A stretch of DNA of 64,000 nucleotides, from assembly GCF_009758205.1 (NCBI RefSeq), contig NZ_WRXN01000005.1:467035-531034 (forward strand), read 5' to 3'. The DNA comes from Chitinophaga tropicalis (GTDB taxonomy: Bacteria > Bacteroidota > Bacteroidia > Chitinophagales > Chitinophagaceae). A model generated the notes under the pieces. It saw only the letters and a list, made by a program, of their open reading frames with translations. It was not told where the DNA came from and did not search any database. Positions 26,701 to 36,600 of this stretch are shown piece after piece. Positions within the stretch are counted from its first letter, which is position 1. Every line of letters starts with the position of its first letter. A program made the position numbers and the translations under genes.

Positions 26701-27343
26701 CCTTCTGTACATCTGAGATATTAGCGTCCATAATATCCATCTGGTTCCGGATCCTTTCCAGGCTATGTACCGGTTTGTGCAGCCCGGTAACTTTCTGGTG
26801 GAGCCAGCCATCCAGGAATATGTTCTCTGTTTTACGGGCGGGACCGGTGCTTTTGTCCAATACTTCGTCCTCGTCGATAAGCAGCTTCTCTACAAACCAT
26901 AAGCGTTTCAGTCTCAGCTCTTCCAGGGGAGCGCCGGTCTTTTCTATCACCAGGCTGTCTACATAACGGTATTCATCCGGGCTCAGGACATGACGCAGGT
27001 GGTTTACGGTATCGAGTAGTGGTCCGTCGGGCGATAACATATAAGCCATCAGTGAGTCCATATCTACTTCCATGGCAAAGGAGGATGCGTTGCGCAGCGC
27101 GGTTAATACTGAATCGCTGAATTCGAATACCCGTTTATCTGTGAGGTGCATAGTGCCGAACAGGTAGGAAGGGGCTTGTAATCCCGGGCCATTAATACGC
27201 CAGAGCAACTGATAATGAGGTCTTCCTTTCTGCTGAGCGTGCAGTGCGACTGTTTGCATCAACAGGGTCAACAGCAGGTATACTGTTATGAGAACAAAGC
27301 GTCCGGTGTTCCCTTTCCGGCACCATGTAGGGGTATTAAGCAT
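23756..27343 (-). CDS. Very long TraB/GumN-domain protein (1195 aa)
   Basis: After a signal peptide (LLLTLLMQTVALHAQQ), residues about 40-330 form a TraB/GumN domain: LFGTMHLT (His66), FAMEVDMDSL, FLDGWLHQ, and AAVGVAHLPGEKG (His302), the conserved histidine motifs of this putative metal hydrolase superfamily. The remaining ~860 residues carry beta-rich segments and, toward the end, helical repeats resembling HEAT units (KIGGDAVVHTTEMLF, RALGARGLMRQGV). TraB/GumN proteins are usually about 300 residues, so the extension is unusual. ATG 27343 is chosen over an upstream TTG. It follows the PLC-X gene by 58 bp in the same direction, probably as an operon. Confidence 0.85.
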   Translation of the reverse strand: MLNTPTWCRKGNTGRFVLITVYLLLTLLMQTVALHAQQKGRPHYQLLWRINGPGLQAPSYLFGTMHLTDKRVFEFSDSVLTALRNASSFAMEVDMDSLMAYMLSPDGPLLDTVNHLRHVLSPDEYRYVDSLVIEKTGAPLEELRLKRLWFVEKLLIDEDEVLDKSTGPARKTENIFLDGWLHQKVTGLHKPVHSLERIRNQMDIMDANISDVQKEAFLWNLGYNNTGQTQNITDRIRERATSLESLVDLYYEGNLEEIAKVVNDWGNSGEDLDLELRNNEMARNLAALINKGSVFAAVGVAHLPGEKGILSLLREKGYSVTPVKATFTGITQRERQRLDSLKGYSLNRIVDGYSVELPGIPMAYPIPNLNRKMYIGGGETEAGFAFTMDIPQLATDKRELVNTMINNMAAQGNAVLQRSYPITYRNIAGTEAVLLQQSSPLYIRVFIRNNRAFVFMHSYQGKDSSARKTFFQSVRFYDIVRPVTVYDTLRNVQQGFAVIMPSEANHIQTGNSGNSRPQEVYSALDDANNISYVLQIQKMQVGYYNINDKQVLESIREQLLRQDSAMKPADSALDTQGGLPRYRYSYRYGNSFISRLHFIPRGNLMYCLVCTYDSVRTDSSYWQRFLYGFQLLPLQAHPPTVTFTPADSSFTIAGPGIFTGNSRDYSYGSSPVNVQYYAVMDSGSSSMYMIEIDKYSPYYHDEPDSLLKKFVLEVDTTFILNSKKQYVSDGLPVYEVEMKVRSSGLRFYRKAVIAGHTVYRMSAILPEELVTTGYGPQFLASFRPGRKEKADTRRLQQKKLDLLLKDLRSTDTMAFNAASKYLPNFTPDSSDIGPVLNALAKPFPADTGDNNTRIKLLLSLGKIGGDAVVHTTEMLFTATTDLQLRKRMLRFLNGLSSDSAIRTFFRLAPELPEGCADRGIFTGSFKTDSLYHLYLPDMIAAAERSGSFLHAFTAYTSHDSLWLPPQFNQHKLERLLPGVTEMFKRQLRKWKDRDPDADSSWNWENDLLQTGHILALPGMPSSSAEQFRELLADTTMSLRALGARGLMRQGVKVSDKILNSILTDHSTAYTFIQTMKEQQQLQHIRHLLSQDLLGRSYLTYYLEEEYTLSAIEMVTHIRVQPEKTPAVSLILYRYKTEDSEDWEYVLNGPHPLEPAKLNFEPELTHWINDKSIVMDRKQLTAVATKAYKDYLEEKD

Positions 27344-27401
27344 ATACAAATTTAAAAAGGTTAGGGCAGTCAGGAATGTGCTAAAAGTTGTATTTACCTC
27401 A

Positions 27402-29393
27402 TCAATCGGGTTGTTTACTATACAAAGGCGTGCGATTAAGATCTATACAGAAATCGGTGATCCAGCTTCCTGCTACATCTACATACAGGATGTTGGGCTT
27501 ATTCTCTCTATTGATAGTACCATCCCTGATCCACTCCACTACTTTTGGTGCAAGGTAGCGATTGCCGATAAGTGAGAGTGTAATAATGCTTTTATGATGT
27601 TTTATCACGTTGGTTAACAGCAACACTCCATCTACCAGGGGGTTCGTCTTTTCTGACTGGAACTCATTACATATCATGGCAGCCTCACTGCCCGCCTCGG
27701 TCAATTGCCAGTCCAGGCGGACCAGATCATTATCATGAATATTCCCTTTAAGTTCTTTGAAAAAAAGCTGCTGTGCTGTTAATAGTTTCTGAAGATCGTT
27801 AGTGGCAGCATATTCACGGCGATAATTGATAAAGGCCTTTGAACCGGTGGTCATTGTCCCTGAATCTACCAACAGATCAGGATAGGCATAATTTTCAAAC
27901 AGTACTATCACTTTCCCCGCAACGTTTTTCAATTTTGTATCTGCCAGTCTCCCCTCCTGCCTGTAGTATATATATTCTTTTCCCAACAGATCTGTTATTA
28001 GTCTGGCCTGCTCTTTTACAGGAATATGTCTTTCACAAAAGTGGCTGAAATTGAGAATTACAAACTCTTTCTTATTTGTATTGAGGAAAGTCTTAGTGGC
28101 ATTCAGTATTTCATTTATACTCTCTCCCCATCCGCCTCCAATAGCATCTTCCATACAATCTGAAGAGGAATGCTTTGTATAGAGCTGTCCGTTATATTTA
28201 TCTATCCGCAGGTCAAACATCCTTATCCCGGCCTGCAGTTGTTTTTCTATTTTAAGCGATTGAGTAAGCGTATTACACTCATTTATTGATCCGCTCTCAC
28301 TGCCTCCGGTGCCGCTTAACACAGACATGCCGGCGTCGTGCGCACCCGGGATGACAATGTCCCGGAGACTGTAATCTGCTTTTCCGGGATATAGCAGGTC
28401 TCCTATCCAGGAGGCAGGATCGTAGGCTGAAAAATAGCTGATATAGAGCTGATGGTCTTTTCCGGTGAAGCCCATTATGAAATTGTTCTGGTCAACATAA
28501 CTGACAGAGACCGGGTTATCTGTTGAAAAATAAGCAGGCAGGTATGTCTGCTGACCGGCAAATGTTCCGCCGGTCTGTGTCAGGTAGGCTAATTGTCCTT
28601 TCCTGTCAATACAATTCCATATATAGAACAGACAGTCATTATGAAATACACTGTACAGGGCAGGCGCTATATCTGAAGCCGCATCCGGCAGGGATCGCGG
28701 TGTTGACCAGGTATTCAGTGAAGGATCAAAATCAGCATAATATACCTTCCTGTCTTTAATATCTACCCAGGAGCATCTGACCTGTGCCTGATCACTGACC
28801 GGTACCACAAAAGGATAATCCGGCGATTTTGCTCCTTTAACCGGTACAATGGCTGCGTTCTCCAATATACCATCTTTGCCGGGTTGGCTGATAGCAATAA
28901 AGATCCCGTCTTTATTATCAGTATGACTTGCCAGCATAACCTTCTTACCAACAAATGCTGCGTTGATCCCTTTCGTGAATGATACCGGTTCACTGGTAGA
29001 TAAGGTATGAACAGGCGCCATTGCAAAGCCTGTATCTGAGGTATTAACAATATACTTTACGGTACCATCCTTTGTTATCCAGAAAAGATATATATGATTA
29101 TCCGTTGTCCGGAAAACAGGCGCAATACCGGATACAGCATCCGGTATTGCCATGCTGGTCTGGACAAACGCTGTGTCTGCCCTTGTGCCGAGGTAACTTA
29201 CGTTTATACTGCCATTATTCCCGATGCTCTTCCATGTTGCGAAATAGTGTTGTCTGAAGTTAGTAATATCTATCGCCTTATCTGATGCAGCTCCTTTCAG
29301 AAAAGTCATGGGTTGCGTGAATGTGAGGCTTTGCGGGTACAGGCAGGTGTAACGCAAAAGGATCAGTAGGATCAAAAGGTTCTTTTTAACCAT
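27402..29393 (-). CDS. Secreted PI-PLC X-domain-like protein with N-terminal propeller
   Basis: A 663-residue protein with a signal peptide (LLILLILLRYTCLYPQS). Residues about 25-325 are repeating beta-blades, likely a sialidase-like propeller (HIYLFWITKDG, HQLYISYFS). Residues about 335-660 resemble the phosphatidylinositol-specific phospholipase C X domain: IPGAHDAGM (His352), GIRMFDLRID (Arg391, Asp394), YTKHSS (His408) and VILNFSHF. Both catalytic-type histidines are kept, so phosphodiesterase activity on an inositol-type lipid or glycolipid is plausible. First gene of a two-gene operon with the TraB/GumN protein. Confidence 0.85.
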   Translation of the reverse strand: MVKKNLLILLILLRYTCLYPQSLTFTQPMTFLKGAASDKAIDITNFRQHYFATWKSIGNNGSINVSYLGTRADTAFVQTSMAIPDAVSGIAPVFRTTDNHIYLFWITKDGTVKYIVNTSDTGFAMAPVHTLSTSEPVSFTKGINAAFVGKKVMLASHTDNKDGIFIAISQPGKDGILENAAIVPVKGAKSPDYPFVVPVSDQAQVRCSWVDIKDRKVYYADFDPSLNTWSTPRSLPDAASDIAPALYSVFHNDCLFYIWNCIDRKGQLAYLTQTGGTFAGQQTYLPAYFSTDNPVSVSYVDQNNFIMGFTGKDHQLYISYFSAYDPASWIGDLLYPGKADYSLRDIVIPGAHDAGMSVLSGTGGSESGSINECNTLTQSLKIEKQLQAGIRMFDLRIDKYNGQLYTKHSSSDCMEDAIGGGWGESINEILNATKTFLNTNKKEFVILNFSHFCERHIPVKEQARLITDLLGKEYIYYRQEGRLADTKLKNVAGKVIVLFENYAYPDLLVDSGTMTTGSKAFINYRREYAATNDLQKLLTAQQLFFKELKGNIHDNDLVRLDWQLTEAGSEAAMICNEFQSEKTNPLVDGVLLLTNVIKHHKSIITLSLIGNRYLAPKVVEWIRDGTINRENKPNILYVDVAGSWITDFCIDLNRTPLYSKQPD

Positions 29394-29580
29394 AAAGCAT
29401 AAATATGAAAGAACAATTATGTAAGGATACCGGTAGTATATGAGTTTGGGTAATGTAAATATATTACAATAGCGTAAACGTTGGTATCAGCGCGGGAAAA
29501 TGCAAAGGTTATTTTTTACTATCTTTAATTAACAGGTTAATCCGGATAGTACCCCGAATCTCCAATTTAAATGTTCGCAA

Positions 29581-31011
29581 ATGAAAAGAAAGTTACTGAC
29601 CGTTTCTTTACTGATACTTTTCATCGTTAATAAGAGCAATGCACAGGATGCCCATTACTGGGAATCATCTTTCAGTCCCGGGGGATTCCTGCTTCCGGGA
29701 GCAGTGATAGCAAATGACCGGGACAGTGGGTTGTTCTACTATAACCCTGCCCTACTGGCCATTCATCCCAAGAACAGTGTTTCAATTTCAGCAAACATAT
29801 ACGAATTTGAGCGGGTAAGGATAAGGGACGGCATAGGCAGGAATAAGCCTTTGAAAAGCAGCCGGCCCCGTATTGTTCCTCAAATGGTGTCTGGTACTCT
29901 TATCTTCAATAAACTGGCTATTGGTTATGCGCTGATCCATAATCCAATTATCAGTTATACTACCGGGCAAAGGCAGGATAAACAAATGGATGTACTGGAC
30001 AATTCATATAGCCCGGGGTTGGAATACTATGTAGGGCAATACTCTGCGAGTAATCATATTAACCAGACCATTGCGAGCATCAGTGCCGGCAGGAAGCTGA
30101 ATGAACGGCTGGCGCTGGGTTTTACGATGGAGGTGCAGCAACGATCGCAGGACATCTTTGAAGATTACAGGTCCAGGGCCATTGTCAACACAGATACTAC
30201 TGTTCTGGGGCCTGTTACCAGCAGCAGTTATTCTTATGAAGCATCTTATACACATATTGGTATGCGTATGAAAGCCGGTCTTTCATATGATGCGGGCAAA
30301 CATCATTTTGGATTGCTGTTGTCTTCTCCGATGATCACATTGAAAGGGTTTTCTGTTATTCAGAGTGACCTGTATATATCAAACCTGCATATTCCCAATA
30401 CCGGTCTCAATGAAAATCTACTGGCGAATGACCGGCAAACAGAACTTCCTGCCAGATACAAACTTCCATTCAGCATAGCGGCGGCTTACGCCATTGACTA
30501 TAATAAGGGACAGATATACCTGGCTGCCGAATATTTCAGCAAGGTAAGCGGTTACAACATTATTACTCCGAGGACTGAATCTTTTATTAGGCCTGATACC
30601 GGCAATATAAACACAAATACGTCAGCTCTGCTGCGGCTACGGGATGAACATAAAAAAGTAACCAATTTTGCATTGGGTATAAGCTATTTCCTGAATCCCA
30701 ACTTTACTGCTTTTGGATCATTCCGGACTGACTTCAGCTATGCAACACCCGAGCCTGCTGAGTTTAATGGCAACAGGCCATATAAGGTAACCTGGAATAC
30801 ATGGCATGCGCAGCTGGGTGGGAACTTCAGAAGACGCAAATTTAACCTTCGCAGTGGATTGATGTTCAGTTATGGCAGAACGTCCCGATATAAACAGCCG
30901 GTCAATTTCGACAATCCGAATGAGTATAATCTTCTTTTGGGGAATCCTGGTTATGTGAAAGGTGTCTTTTTTTCTACCGGGTTACTTTTCTCTTATGTAC
31001 ACAACTTATAG
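29581..31011 (+). CDS. Outer-membrane beta-barrel protein, FadL/OmpP1-like
   Basis: A 476-residue protein with a signal peptide (LLILFIVNKSNAQ). The segment GLFYYNPALLAIH recalls the YYNPA motif at the start of OmpP1/FadL family barrels, and the rest alternates hydrophobic strands (KLAIGYALIHNPIISY, FALGISYFLNPNFTAFG) to a C-terminal aromatic end (LLFSYVHNL). FadL-type barrels move hydrophobic compounds across the outer membrane; the ligand here is unknown. Monocistronic. Confidence 0.78.
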   Translation: MKRKLLTVSLLILFIVNKSNAQDAHYWESSFSPGGFLLPGAVIANDRDSGLFYYNPALLAIHPKNSVSISANIYEFERVRIRDGIGRNKPLKSSRPRIVPQMVSGTLIFNKLAIGYALIHNPIISYTTGQRQDKQMDVLDNSYSPGLEYYVGQYSASNHINQTIASISAGRKLNERLALGFTMEVQQRSQDIFEDYRSRAIVNTDTTVLGPVTSSSYSYEASYTHIGMRMKAGLSYDAGKHHFGLLLSSPMITLKGFSVIQSDLYISNLHIPNTGLNENLLANDRQTELPARYKLPFSIAAAYAIDYNKGQIYLAAEYFSKVSGYNIITPRTESFIRPDTGNINTNTSALLRLRDEHKKVTNFALGISYFLNPNFTAFGSFRTDFSYATPEPAEFNGNRPYKVTWNTWHAQLGGNFRRRKFNLRSGLMFSYGRTSRYKQPVNFDNPNEYNLLLGNPGYVKGVFFSTGLLFSYVHNL

Positions 31012-31034
31012 AGGGCCAAACTGAGGACTCCATT

Positions 31035-31064
31035 TTTGCTAAAATCCAAATAATATTAATTTTG
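31035..31064 (+). promoter_or_regulatory. Promoter TTTG-N18-TAATTTTG for the HPP gene
   Basis: TTTG at 31035-31038 and TAATTTTG at 31057-31064 match both Bacteroidota elements, 30 bp before ATG 31094. Confidence 0.65.
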
Positions 31065-31093
31065 CCCCTCAAATACGGAAACCACGAGAAGAA

Positions 31094-31702
31094 ATGAGAC
31101 AAAAATTGAGACGGCATGCGCGTACGGCCCGTTATATATTGTACAAAGAGACTTTGGTAGATTACCGTGAGCATCTATGGACCTTCCTCGGTTCTTTCAC
31201 CGGTATTGGGCTGATAGGCCTGTTGCACAGCCAATACCTTGTTGCTACTGATAATCTTTTCCTGATCGGGTCTTTTGGAGCATCGTCCGTACTGATCTAT
31301 GGTGTGATTAACAGTCCGCTGGCACAGCCCAGAAACCTGCTGGGCGGGCATCTGATCTCTGCTATTATCGGGGTGACTGTGCATAAGATAGTGCCGGATG
31401 AGATATGGCTGGCAGCGGCCTTAGCAGTTTCCCTGTCTATTGTGTGTATGCAGATCACAAAAACGTTACATCCGCCGGGAGGGGCTACTGCTTTAATAGC
31501 GAATATAGGGTCGGAAAGGATATTGTCAATGGGGTACTGGTATGTGTTAAGTCCTGTGCTGACAGGGTGTATTATCCTGTTGATAGTGGCTATATTTTTT
31601 AATAACAGGACTTCTTACAGGAGTTATCCTAAGAATAAGAAGTGGTATCTTTTAAAGAGGGGGAGAAGGGCGAAGAAAAGGCATTCGCTTTTAAATGCGT
31701 AG
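31094..31702 (+). CDS. HPP family integral membrane protein
   Basis: A 202-residue protein with four or five hydrophobic helices and the family signature TLHPPGGATAL (about residues 133-143), preceded by GSFGASSVLIYG and PLAQPRNLLGGH. HPP proteins are inner-membrane proteins linked to nitrite transport in plants and cyanobacteria; the bacterial role is less clear. The tail is strongly basic (KNKKWYLLKRGRRAKKRH). It has its own promoter and terminator. Confidence 0.9.
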   Translation: MRQKLRRHARTARYILYKETLVDYREHLWTFLGSFTGIGLIGLLHSQYLVATDNLFLIGSFGASSVLIYGVINSPLAQPRNLLGGHLISAIIGVTVHKIVPDEIWLAAALAVSLSIVCMQITKTLHPPGGATALIANIGSERILSMGYWYVLSPVLTGCIILLIVAIFFNNRTSYRSYPKNKKWYLLKRGRRAKKRHSLLNA

Positions 31703-31711
31703 AGGGATTGT

Positions 31712-31754
31712 TCAAAAAGAAAGCGTTTGCCTGCGGCAAACGCTTTCTTTTTGA
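31712..31754. terminator. Perfect 20-bp hairpin terminator between convergent genes
   Basis: 31712-31731 pairs perfectly with 31735-31754 around a TGC loop; the top of the stem is TTGCC-TGC-GGCAA, related to the dispersed repeat. It sits between the HPP gene (+) and the SusD gene (-). Confidence 0.75.
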
Positions 31755-31782
31755 GGGAAGGGGGTGGGGATTTAATCCCCCT

Positions 31783-33591
31783 TTAATAATTTGGGTTCTG
31801 ATAATATGAGCCGCCATCCTGTAACGTATTTAAGAATCCTGTTGGGATAGGTCTCAATTCATTCCTGTTGTCTGTAAAGAACTGACCTACGTCCGGGTTT
31901 GTTTCCATCAGGTAGGTTTTGTTTAGTTTTTTAGCCCGTTTCAGGTCATAGAACCTAACATATTCACCACATAGTTCCCTGGCCCGTTCATCCAGTACTG
32001 TCTGTACAGTGGGGGTTGTGGTTAGCTGTGCTGCCCCTGCCCTGCTTCTTATCCTGTTAAGATACCGTAGCGCGTTTCCGCCACCATTTGCGTAAATATC
32101 TGCTTCTGCAGCTATCAGGTATACTTCAGCCATACGCATCATGAATGTGGCGTTTAAATTGCCATAGCGGTTATTGGATGCGTTGTTGGTGTAATAGTTA
32201 CTGCTGTTATGTTTTACCAGCGAGGGATAGAAACTGAAGAACGGGTTGGTGGTTAATGTTCCGCCGCCATCAAGGGGTCTGTTTACCCGGTTGTACTGCA
32301 TTTTGACAGACCTGGCAGCGGCGTCATAGACATCTGCATAATCTACTACCAGGTATGGTTTCTTCAGCTTATCGGTCACTTTTGAGGCATAGTCCGGATC
32401 ATTGGGATGAATGAAGTCGATAGCCAGGTTGCCGGCGGCCAGACTGGTGGTATTGGTGACAGATGCATCCCGGTCAAAGATCTTCAGGCCTGCATCTGTC
32501 CAGGTATAGGATGTTTTGTTGACTGTCCAGGAGGTCTGGAAGGATTTATGATAGCGGGGGTCCAGTGTTCCGTTTTCCTGCACGTAGAGGTTCAGCAGGT
32601 AGGAAGTGGGCATGAATTGTCCGCCGGAACGGCGGCCCCAGGTGGTATAATCCGAGCCCAGCTGCTGCATTGCTCCGAAATCGGTCACAACGCAGTAGAA
32701 CAGTTCATTATTCATATTCATGTACCAGGCGTTATTACTCACGCCACCTACTACAAAACGGTGTGCCCATAAGGCTTCCCTGTTGGCGGCGTTATTAGCT
32801 TCCAGGAACACTTCATCGAAAGTAGGATACAGGTAGGTATTGTAGAGGCTACCACCGCCTTCACAATCGTCTATCAGCAGCTTTGCTGTTTCGAGGGCTT
32901 TTCCGGCCAGGGATTTCGTTTCGTCGTATTCCACTGTCTGCAGGTAAGCTCTTGCCAGGAAGCCTAAAGCTGATTTCCGGGAAGGTTTGGTAATACCATT
33001 ATTCACGGGCAGCCATTTTACGGCAAACTCCAGGTCAGGAATAATGACGTTTTTATAGATATCTAACGGCGTTGCTCTTTCAGGATGCAGGTTTACATCT
33101 ACTACAACATCTGTTGTAACTGTTACTCCACCGAACTGTTCTACCAGGTTATAGTAATACATAGCTCTGAGGAAATAGGCTTCCGCCACCATGGCGTTCC
33201 TTTCTTCCTCTGTTTTAAAGGGTGCTATATTGGCATATCTGATAGCAGTGTTACAGGAGCCTATCCCGTCATAGCAGACATTCCATACCGTTCCTCCCAT
33301 AGTCAGGTTCATGGCAGCTCCTGCTCCATATTTGAAGAACTGGGAAAAAGATACACCGTTCTTCTGGTATGTCCAGATATCTGTTCCTGCTTCGCAGAAC
33401 ATCATCCATTGATTGTAACCGTATAGTTGCCTTTCCATACCGAAATAGCAGTTGTTCACCAGGTTCCTGTATCCTTCTACAGAAGATGCGGCGACTGATT
33501 CAATTGTAAATCCTGATGGGTTGTTTTCCTCAAGCGAGCAGGAAGAGATACCTGCAACAGCCAGCAGCAATAATAGTAAACGAGAGATCAT
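31783..33591 (-). CDS. SusD/RagB family nutrient-binding outer-membrane lipoprotein
   Basis: A 602-residue protein with a lipobox (VAGISSC, Cys18), the N-terminal helical SusD region (AEAYFLRAMYYYNLVEQFGG) and C-terminal hallmarks (MRMAEVYLIAAEADIY, YLNRIRSRAG, ARELCGEYVRFYDLKR). SusD proteins form the surface lid on SusC and bind oligosaccharides. The partner SusC gene ends 19 bp upstream. With a pectate lyase divergent from this pair, pectic oligosaccharides are the likely ligand, though this is inferred from position. Confidence 0.93.
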   Translation of the reverse strand: MISRLLLLLLAVAGISSCSLEENNPSGFTIESVAASSVEGYRNLVNNCYFGMERQLYGYNQWMMFCEAGTDIWTYQKNGVSFSQFFKYGAGAAMNLTMGGTVWNVCYDGIGSCNTAIRYANIAPFKTEEERNAMVAEAYFLRAMYYYNLVEQFGGVTVTTDVVVDVNLHPERATPLDIYKNVIIPDLEFAVKWLPVNNGITKPSRKSALGFLARAYLQTVEYDETKSLAGKALETAKLLIDDCEGGGSLYNTYLYPTFDEVFLEANNAANREALWAHRFVVGGVSNNAWYMNMNNELFYCVVTDFGAMQQLGSDYTTWGRRSGGQFMPTSYLLNLYVQENGTLDPRYHKSFQTSWTVNKTSYTWTDAGLKIFDRDASVTNTTSLAAGNLAIDFIHPNDPDYASKVTDKLKKPYLVVDYADVYDAAARSVKMQYNRVNRPLDGGGTLTTNPFFSFYPSLVKHNSSNYYTNNASNNRYGNLNATFMMRMAEVYLIAAEADIYANGGGNALRYLNRIRSRAGAAQLTTTPTVQTVLDERARELCGEYVRFYDLKRAKKLNKTYLMETNPDVGQFFTDNRNELRPIPTGFLNTLQDGGSYYQNPNY

Positions 33592-33610
33592 ATCATTAGA
33601 GTTTTGAGGA

Positions 33611-36600
33611 TTAAAAAGTGATGTTCATACCAAATACATAGGTGGTAAACAGGGGGAAAGTGTCTGAGCCTCCTGTTTCCGGGTCTGAGCCTTTTAAAGC
33701 TTTGTTCCTGGTATAGATCAGCGGGTTATAGGCAGTGGCATAAATGCGGCCTTTGGCCATGTGAGTGAAGCGTGTCAGACGTTGAGGCAGCGTATATCCT
33801 GCTGTGATGGTCTTTATCTTTATAAAAGAGCCATCCACGTATTTCAGTGATTCTATACCTGTGGTACCGTTGATGCCCGGGCGGGGGAAATGGGCGGACT
33901 GGTTTTCCGGTGTCCAGTAGTCGATTCCGGCAGGCTGGCCATCGTCTGTAGTGGTGTACCATCCCAGCAGGCCGCTGTTGATCATTTGTCCCCAGCGTAT
34001 CATAGTGAATATGTTAAGATCAAAATTCCTGTAGGTGAAGTTGTTATTAATGCCTAGCAGCCATTTGGGTACTGATGAGCCTAATATCATCCTGTCTTCA
34101 GCGGAATAGGGATGTACGCCTTTATCTCCTACTCCGCTGGCGTCAAACTTCTCTTTGGTAGCAACTTTCAGGAAACCCGGCTTAGCGCCGTACAGAGCGG
34201 CTGTGGCTTCTTCAGCGGTGGACCAGATGCCCTGGTATTTGTAATCGTAATGCGTGCTGATGGGCTGGCCTTTGAATAGTTTTTCAGCGATGATATCTCC
34301 ATCCGGCAGGCTGACTATCTTCTCTTTGTTTTTTGTAAAAGAAAAACTGCTGCTCCATTCAAATGCCGGTGTTACGATGTTGCGTGTTCTGAGTGTGACT
34401 TCCAGGCCTTTGTTATTGGTTTGTCCGATATTCTGCCAGGTGGCCAGTGGCGATCCCCATGCCGTCAGACCGGCAGTAACCGGTAGGGTGCGTTTGAACA
34501 GTAGTCCTTTGGTATCTGTATTATACAGGTCTAATGCGAGATCTATGCGTCCTTTCATTAGTGACAGGTCTACGCCGATATTCAGGTTGTAGCTTCTTTC
34601 CCAGCTGATATTGGGATTAGAATAAGTGCCATAGTTCTGTACGTTGGGTACCAGTTTACCATCCAGGGAAATGACCTGGTAGGTGTACGCCTGCGTTTGT
34701 GAGGAATAGGCAGACATGCCGCCTGAGTTGCCGGTAACGCCGTAACCGGCACGGAGTTTCAATTCATTCAGCCAGCCGGCTGCATCTGTCATGAAAGGTT
34801 CGTCAGAGATGCGCCAGGCTGCTGCAGCTGCCGGGAAAGCGCTCCACTTATGTCCTTTGGCCAGGTGGGAAACGCCATCCCACCTGTTGGTGAATGACAG
34901 CAGGTACTTTCCTTTAAAGCTGTAGTTAACCCTGCCGGCAAAAGACATTCTCTGCCGTTGTTCGTAGGAAGAAGCGTTGCCGGTCTTGTCGGTGCCATTC
35001 CCTATGTTATAGAACTGGTAATAGTCCAGCTTCTGGCCCTGACCCAGGGCATTGTTATAATCGGCGCTGTTCTTTGCCCATGAGGTGATGCCGGTAACGG
35101 TAAAGTTGTGGTCTTTCGCTATTGTTTTGTTGCAGGTAAGGATATTCTCCCATATATATCCATAGCTGAAGCCGTTATAGATGGCAGCAAGCGGAGATGC
35201 GTACCCTGATACCACATTGGAAACAGCCTGTTTTCCCCAGTATTTGCCATTCCTGTAATTATTCAGTGTAGTACCTATAACGGAGCGGAAGGAAAGGTCT
35301 TTCAACGGTTTCAGTTCAACATAGGCGTTCAGGTTAGCAAATGTGGTACGTGTATTATCAGCAAACTGGTTGGGCAGCTGGTCTCCCAATGGAGTGGTCT
35401 CACCTGTAACGTATTCGACATTGATATTTCCGTTGGCGTCATAGGCATCTCCCAGAGGAAGGGCTGACAATGACTTTGTGAAGATATTCTTTGCCCTTGC
35501 GTTCTGGATAGTATAATTCACGTTGATGTTGGTCCCCATTTTCAGCCATGTGGTGGCATCATGGTCCAGGTTCATCCTTACTCCATAGCGTTTCAGGTTT
35601 TCGTTACTCAGCAAGCCATCTTCCTGTGTGTAGGTGAAAGATGTGTAGATCTTTGTTTTAGCGCTGCCATCGGAAAGGGACAGGTTATACTTCTGTTGTG
35701 TGGCGGTATTGTTGGTGATCAGCCCTACCCAGTCTATCCATTTGTTCTGGTTGTAAGCATCCAGTACTGACTCGGTGGTAAAGATCTGGGACATGTCCTG
35801 CGGGTATTCTCCATTCACTGTGCGATAGAGTTCCCGCCGGTATTTTACGTACTCGTTCCCGGTCATACTGTGAAAGAAATGCGGACTACCGCTGAGGCCG
35901 TAAAAGGCATCAAAGCTGATGTTTGATTTGTTGGTCTTTCCTTTTTTAGTGGTGATGATCACTACTCCGTTTGATCCTGCAGAGCCGTAGATGGCGGTGG
36001 AAGAAGCATCTTTCAGGATGTCTATCGTAGCGATGTCTGAAGGATTGATCTGTGAATAACTGCTTTGAATACCATCGACGATAAACAGGGGAGAGTTATC
36101 TCCATAAATGGACCTGGTACCGCGCAGCAGTACATCTACGTTGGAGCCAACAGCACCGGAGGGCCGCATAATATCCATGCCTGCCACCTTGCCCTGTAGT
36201 GCTTCCATTACATTGTTTACAGGCGTAGCGGTGATATCAGCCTCCCTGATGGAAACAACGGCGCCTGTGAGGTCTCTTTTCTTGACGGTACCATAGGCGA
36301 TGACGACGCTTTCTCCCAGGTCTTTCACTGAAGAGTTCAATGTAATGTCCAGGTGAGGATTTTCGCGTCTCACTTTAACTTCCATTACATCGAAGCCGAT
36401 GCTTGAGATAACCAGTACAGCATTTTCCTGTACGCCGGAGAGAGTGAAGCTTCCTTCATTATTTGTAGATGTTCCTGCAGGCGTGCCTTTTACACGAACA
36501 GAAACACCTGGCAGTGGAGAGCCTTCCCTGCCTGTAATTTTGCCGGTGACATTAACCGGGGGATTTTGTCCTGAGACATAGGTACCTATGACCAGGAAGG

